DNA from: Geodermatophilus ruber
Lineage (GTDB): Bacteria; Actinomycetota; Actinomycetes; Mycobacteriales; Geodermatophilaceae
Length of the DNA: 46,019 nucleotides
Reading direction: 5' to 3'
NCBI RefSeq assembly: GCF_900114385.1
Contig: NZ_FOSW01000022.1
Location: forward strand, 1-46,019
Positions 44,881 to 46,019 of the stretch are shown in pieces. The notes beneath the pieces are model-generated. The model made no database searches. It was not told the DNA's origin and saw only the letters and a program-made list of their open reading frames with translations. Each line of letters opens with the position of its first letter. Within the stretch, counting starts at the first letter, position 1. Both the position numbers and the translations under genes were made by a program.

Positions 44881-46019
44881 CCGAGTTCCCGGAGAAGCTC
44901 GGCACGGCGGTCGACGACTGGGCCGGTGACCGGCACTCGCAGCTGGTCGCCGTGCGCCGGCACCTGCACGCTCACCCCGAGCTGGCCTTCGCCGAGTTCG
45001 AGACGACGTCCTTCCTCGAGCAGCAGCTGCGCAACGCCGGGCTGACCCCGAAGCGGCTGCCCACCGGCACCGGGCTGGTGGTGGAGGTCGGCTCCGGTGA
45101 TCCGGTGGTCGTGCTGCGGGCCGACATCGACGCGCTGCCCCTGGCCGACCTCAAGGACGTCCCGTACGCCTCCACCCGCGAGGGCATGTGCCACGCCTGC
45201 GGGCACGACGTGCACAGCACCGTCGTCCTCGGCGCCGCCCTGGCCCTGGCCACGCTCGACGACCTGCCCGGCACGGTCCGCTGCGTCTTCCAGCCGGCCG
45301 AGGAGACGGTCCCCGGCGGCGCCACCGAGGTGGTCGCCTCCGGGGTGCTCGACGGCGCCTCCCGGGCCTTCGCCCTGCACTGCGACCCGTCCCTGCCGGC
45401 CGGCTCGGTCGGCCTGCGCACCGGGGCGATCACCGCGGCCTGCGACCGGATGGACGTCACGCTCACCGGCCCCGGCGGGCACACCGCCCGCCCGCAGCTG
45501 ACCGTCGACCTGGTCGACGCCCTCGGCCGGCTGATCACCGACCTGCCCGCGCTGCTGTCCCGCCAGGTGGACCCGCGCGCCGGGATGTCACTGGTCTGGG
45601 GGGCGGTCAACGCCGGGGTCGCGGCCAACGCGATCCCGCAGCGGGGCCTCCTGCGCGGCACCGTGCGGGTGCTCGACCGCGACACGTGGCACGAGGCCGA
45701 GACGCTGCTGCGCTCGCTGGTGGAGCGGGTGGCCGCCACCACCGGCGCCGAGGTGGAGGTCGACTACATCCGCGGCGTCCCGCCGGTGGTCAACGACCCG
45801 CGGTCGGTCGCGCTGCTGCGCGCGGCGACGCTGGAGACCGTCGGTCAGGACGGGCTGCGGCTCTCACCGCAGAGCATGGGCGGCGAGGACTTCGGCTGGT
45901 TCGCCGACGTGCTGCCGATCGCGCTGGCCCGGCTGGGCACGCACGGCGGCGGCGCCCCGCTGGACCTGCACCGCGGCACCTTCGACGTGGACGAGCGGGC
46001 CATCGGTGTGGGGGTGCGG
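44877..46019 (+). CDS. M20-family amidohydrolase (AmiA1/AmiB1-like), cut by the window edge
   Basis: The frame stays open to the last base, giving 381 residues without a stop. It is a metal-dependent N-acyl amino acid amidohydrolase or peptidase: RRHLHAHPELAF, a metal Asp in LRADIDALPL, CHACGHDVH, the catalytic/metal Glu pair QPAEE, LHCDPSLPAG, GPGGHTARP for the dimerisation domain, and SMGGEDFGWFA near the end. Family length is about 400, so only a short C-terminus is missing. Mycobacterial amiB1/amiA1 sit beside PNP and PmmB in the same way. It overlaps the YbdK-type gene and is co-translated with it. Confidence 0.93.
   Translation, partial: MTEFPEKLGTAVDDWAGDRHSQLVAVRRHLHAHPELAFAEFETTSFLEQQLRNAGLTPKRLPTGTGLVVEVGSGDPVVVLRADIDALPLADLKDVPYASTREGMCHACGHDVHSTVVLGAALALATLDDLPGTVRCVFQPAEETVPGGATEVVASGVLDGASRAFALHCDPSLPAGSVGLRTGAITAACDRMDVTLTGPGGHTARPQLTVDLVDALGRLITDLPALLSRQVDPRAGMSLVWGAVNAGVAANAIPQRGLLRGTVRVLDRDTWHEAETLLRSLVERVAATTGAEVEVDYIRGVPPVVNDPRSVALLRAATLETVGQDGLRLSPQSMGGEDFGWFADVLPIALARLGTHGGGAPLDLHRGTFDVDERAIGVGVR

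Overview
The window is a GC-rich chromosomal segment from an actinobacterium. Gene order and sequence style point to Geodermatophilaceae or a close relative (Blastococcus, Geodermatophilus, Modestobacter); this is inferred from family resemblance, not a database search. The left end resembles the mycobacterial Rv0954-perM-purN-purH block. The right half matches the Rv3305c-Rv3336c neighbourhood: amidohydrolase, nucleoside phosphorylase, PmmB-type mutase, upp, add, deoA, cdd, DacB-type carboxypeptidase, YihY protein and trpS. No rRNA, tRNA, CRISPR array, transposase or prophage gene was seen.

Layout. 1-5.4 kb: a Pro/Gln-rich membrane protein, a PerM-like membrane protein, purN, purH and a pentapeptide-repeat protein. 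5.4-9.6 kb: a small membrane protein (minus), then folD, a DUF3017 protein, mdh and icd. 9.7-13.3 kb: a secreted CAP-domain protein (minus), a CNNM/CorC-type membrane protein and galE (minus). 13.4-18.5 kb: an aromatic aminotransferase, trpS, a 2H phosphoesterase, a YihY/BrkB-type membrane protein and a D,D-carboxypeptidase (minus). 18.8-25.9 kb: a complete nucleoside ABC importer (lipoprotein, double ATPase, two permeases) continuing without gaps into cytidine deaminase and thymidine phosphorylase. 26-30.7 kb: an ABC exporter pair, adenosine deaminase and a DEAD-box helicase with a long structured leader. 30.9-35.8 kb (minus): an internally duplicated acidic protein, a two-gene aldehyde dehydrogenase and deoC. 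36-37.5 kb: upp and an oxidoreductase. 37.6-39.1 kb (minus): a secreted PKD-like protein and a DUF6318-type lipoprotein inside a patch of low GC. 39.2-43.6 kb (minus): one tightly overlapping operon of purine nucleoside phosphorylase, an SDR, a phosphopentomutase-type enzyme, a HAD hydrolase and a VOC protein. 43.7 kb to the end: a YbdK-type ligase and an M20 amidohydrolase cut by the window edge.

How it works together. About half the window is nucleoside uptake and catabolism. The ABC importer brings nucleosides in; Cdd and Add deaminate; DeoA and PNP release base and pentose-1-phosphate; the mutase makes pentose-5-phosphate; DeoC splits deoxyribose-5-phosphate into glyceraldehyde-3-phosphate and acetaldehyde. 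The neighbouring aldehyde dehydrogenase is well placed to oxidise the acetaldehyde, and Upp recovers uracil.

Signals. Many promoters have a TANNNT-like -10 box only 6-8 nt before a GTG/ATG start, the architecture of leaderless transcripts. Convergent genes are separated by long GC-rich hairpins. A family of intergenic hairpins starting AAGGACCCC occurs three times. The most unusual regulatory region is the leader of the DEAD-box helicase: four successive hairpins (one with a T5 tail, one covering the GGAG) and an upstream ORF whose stop overlaps the helicase start.
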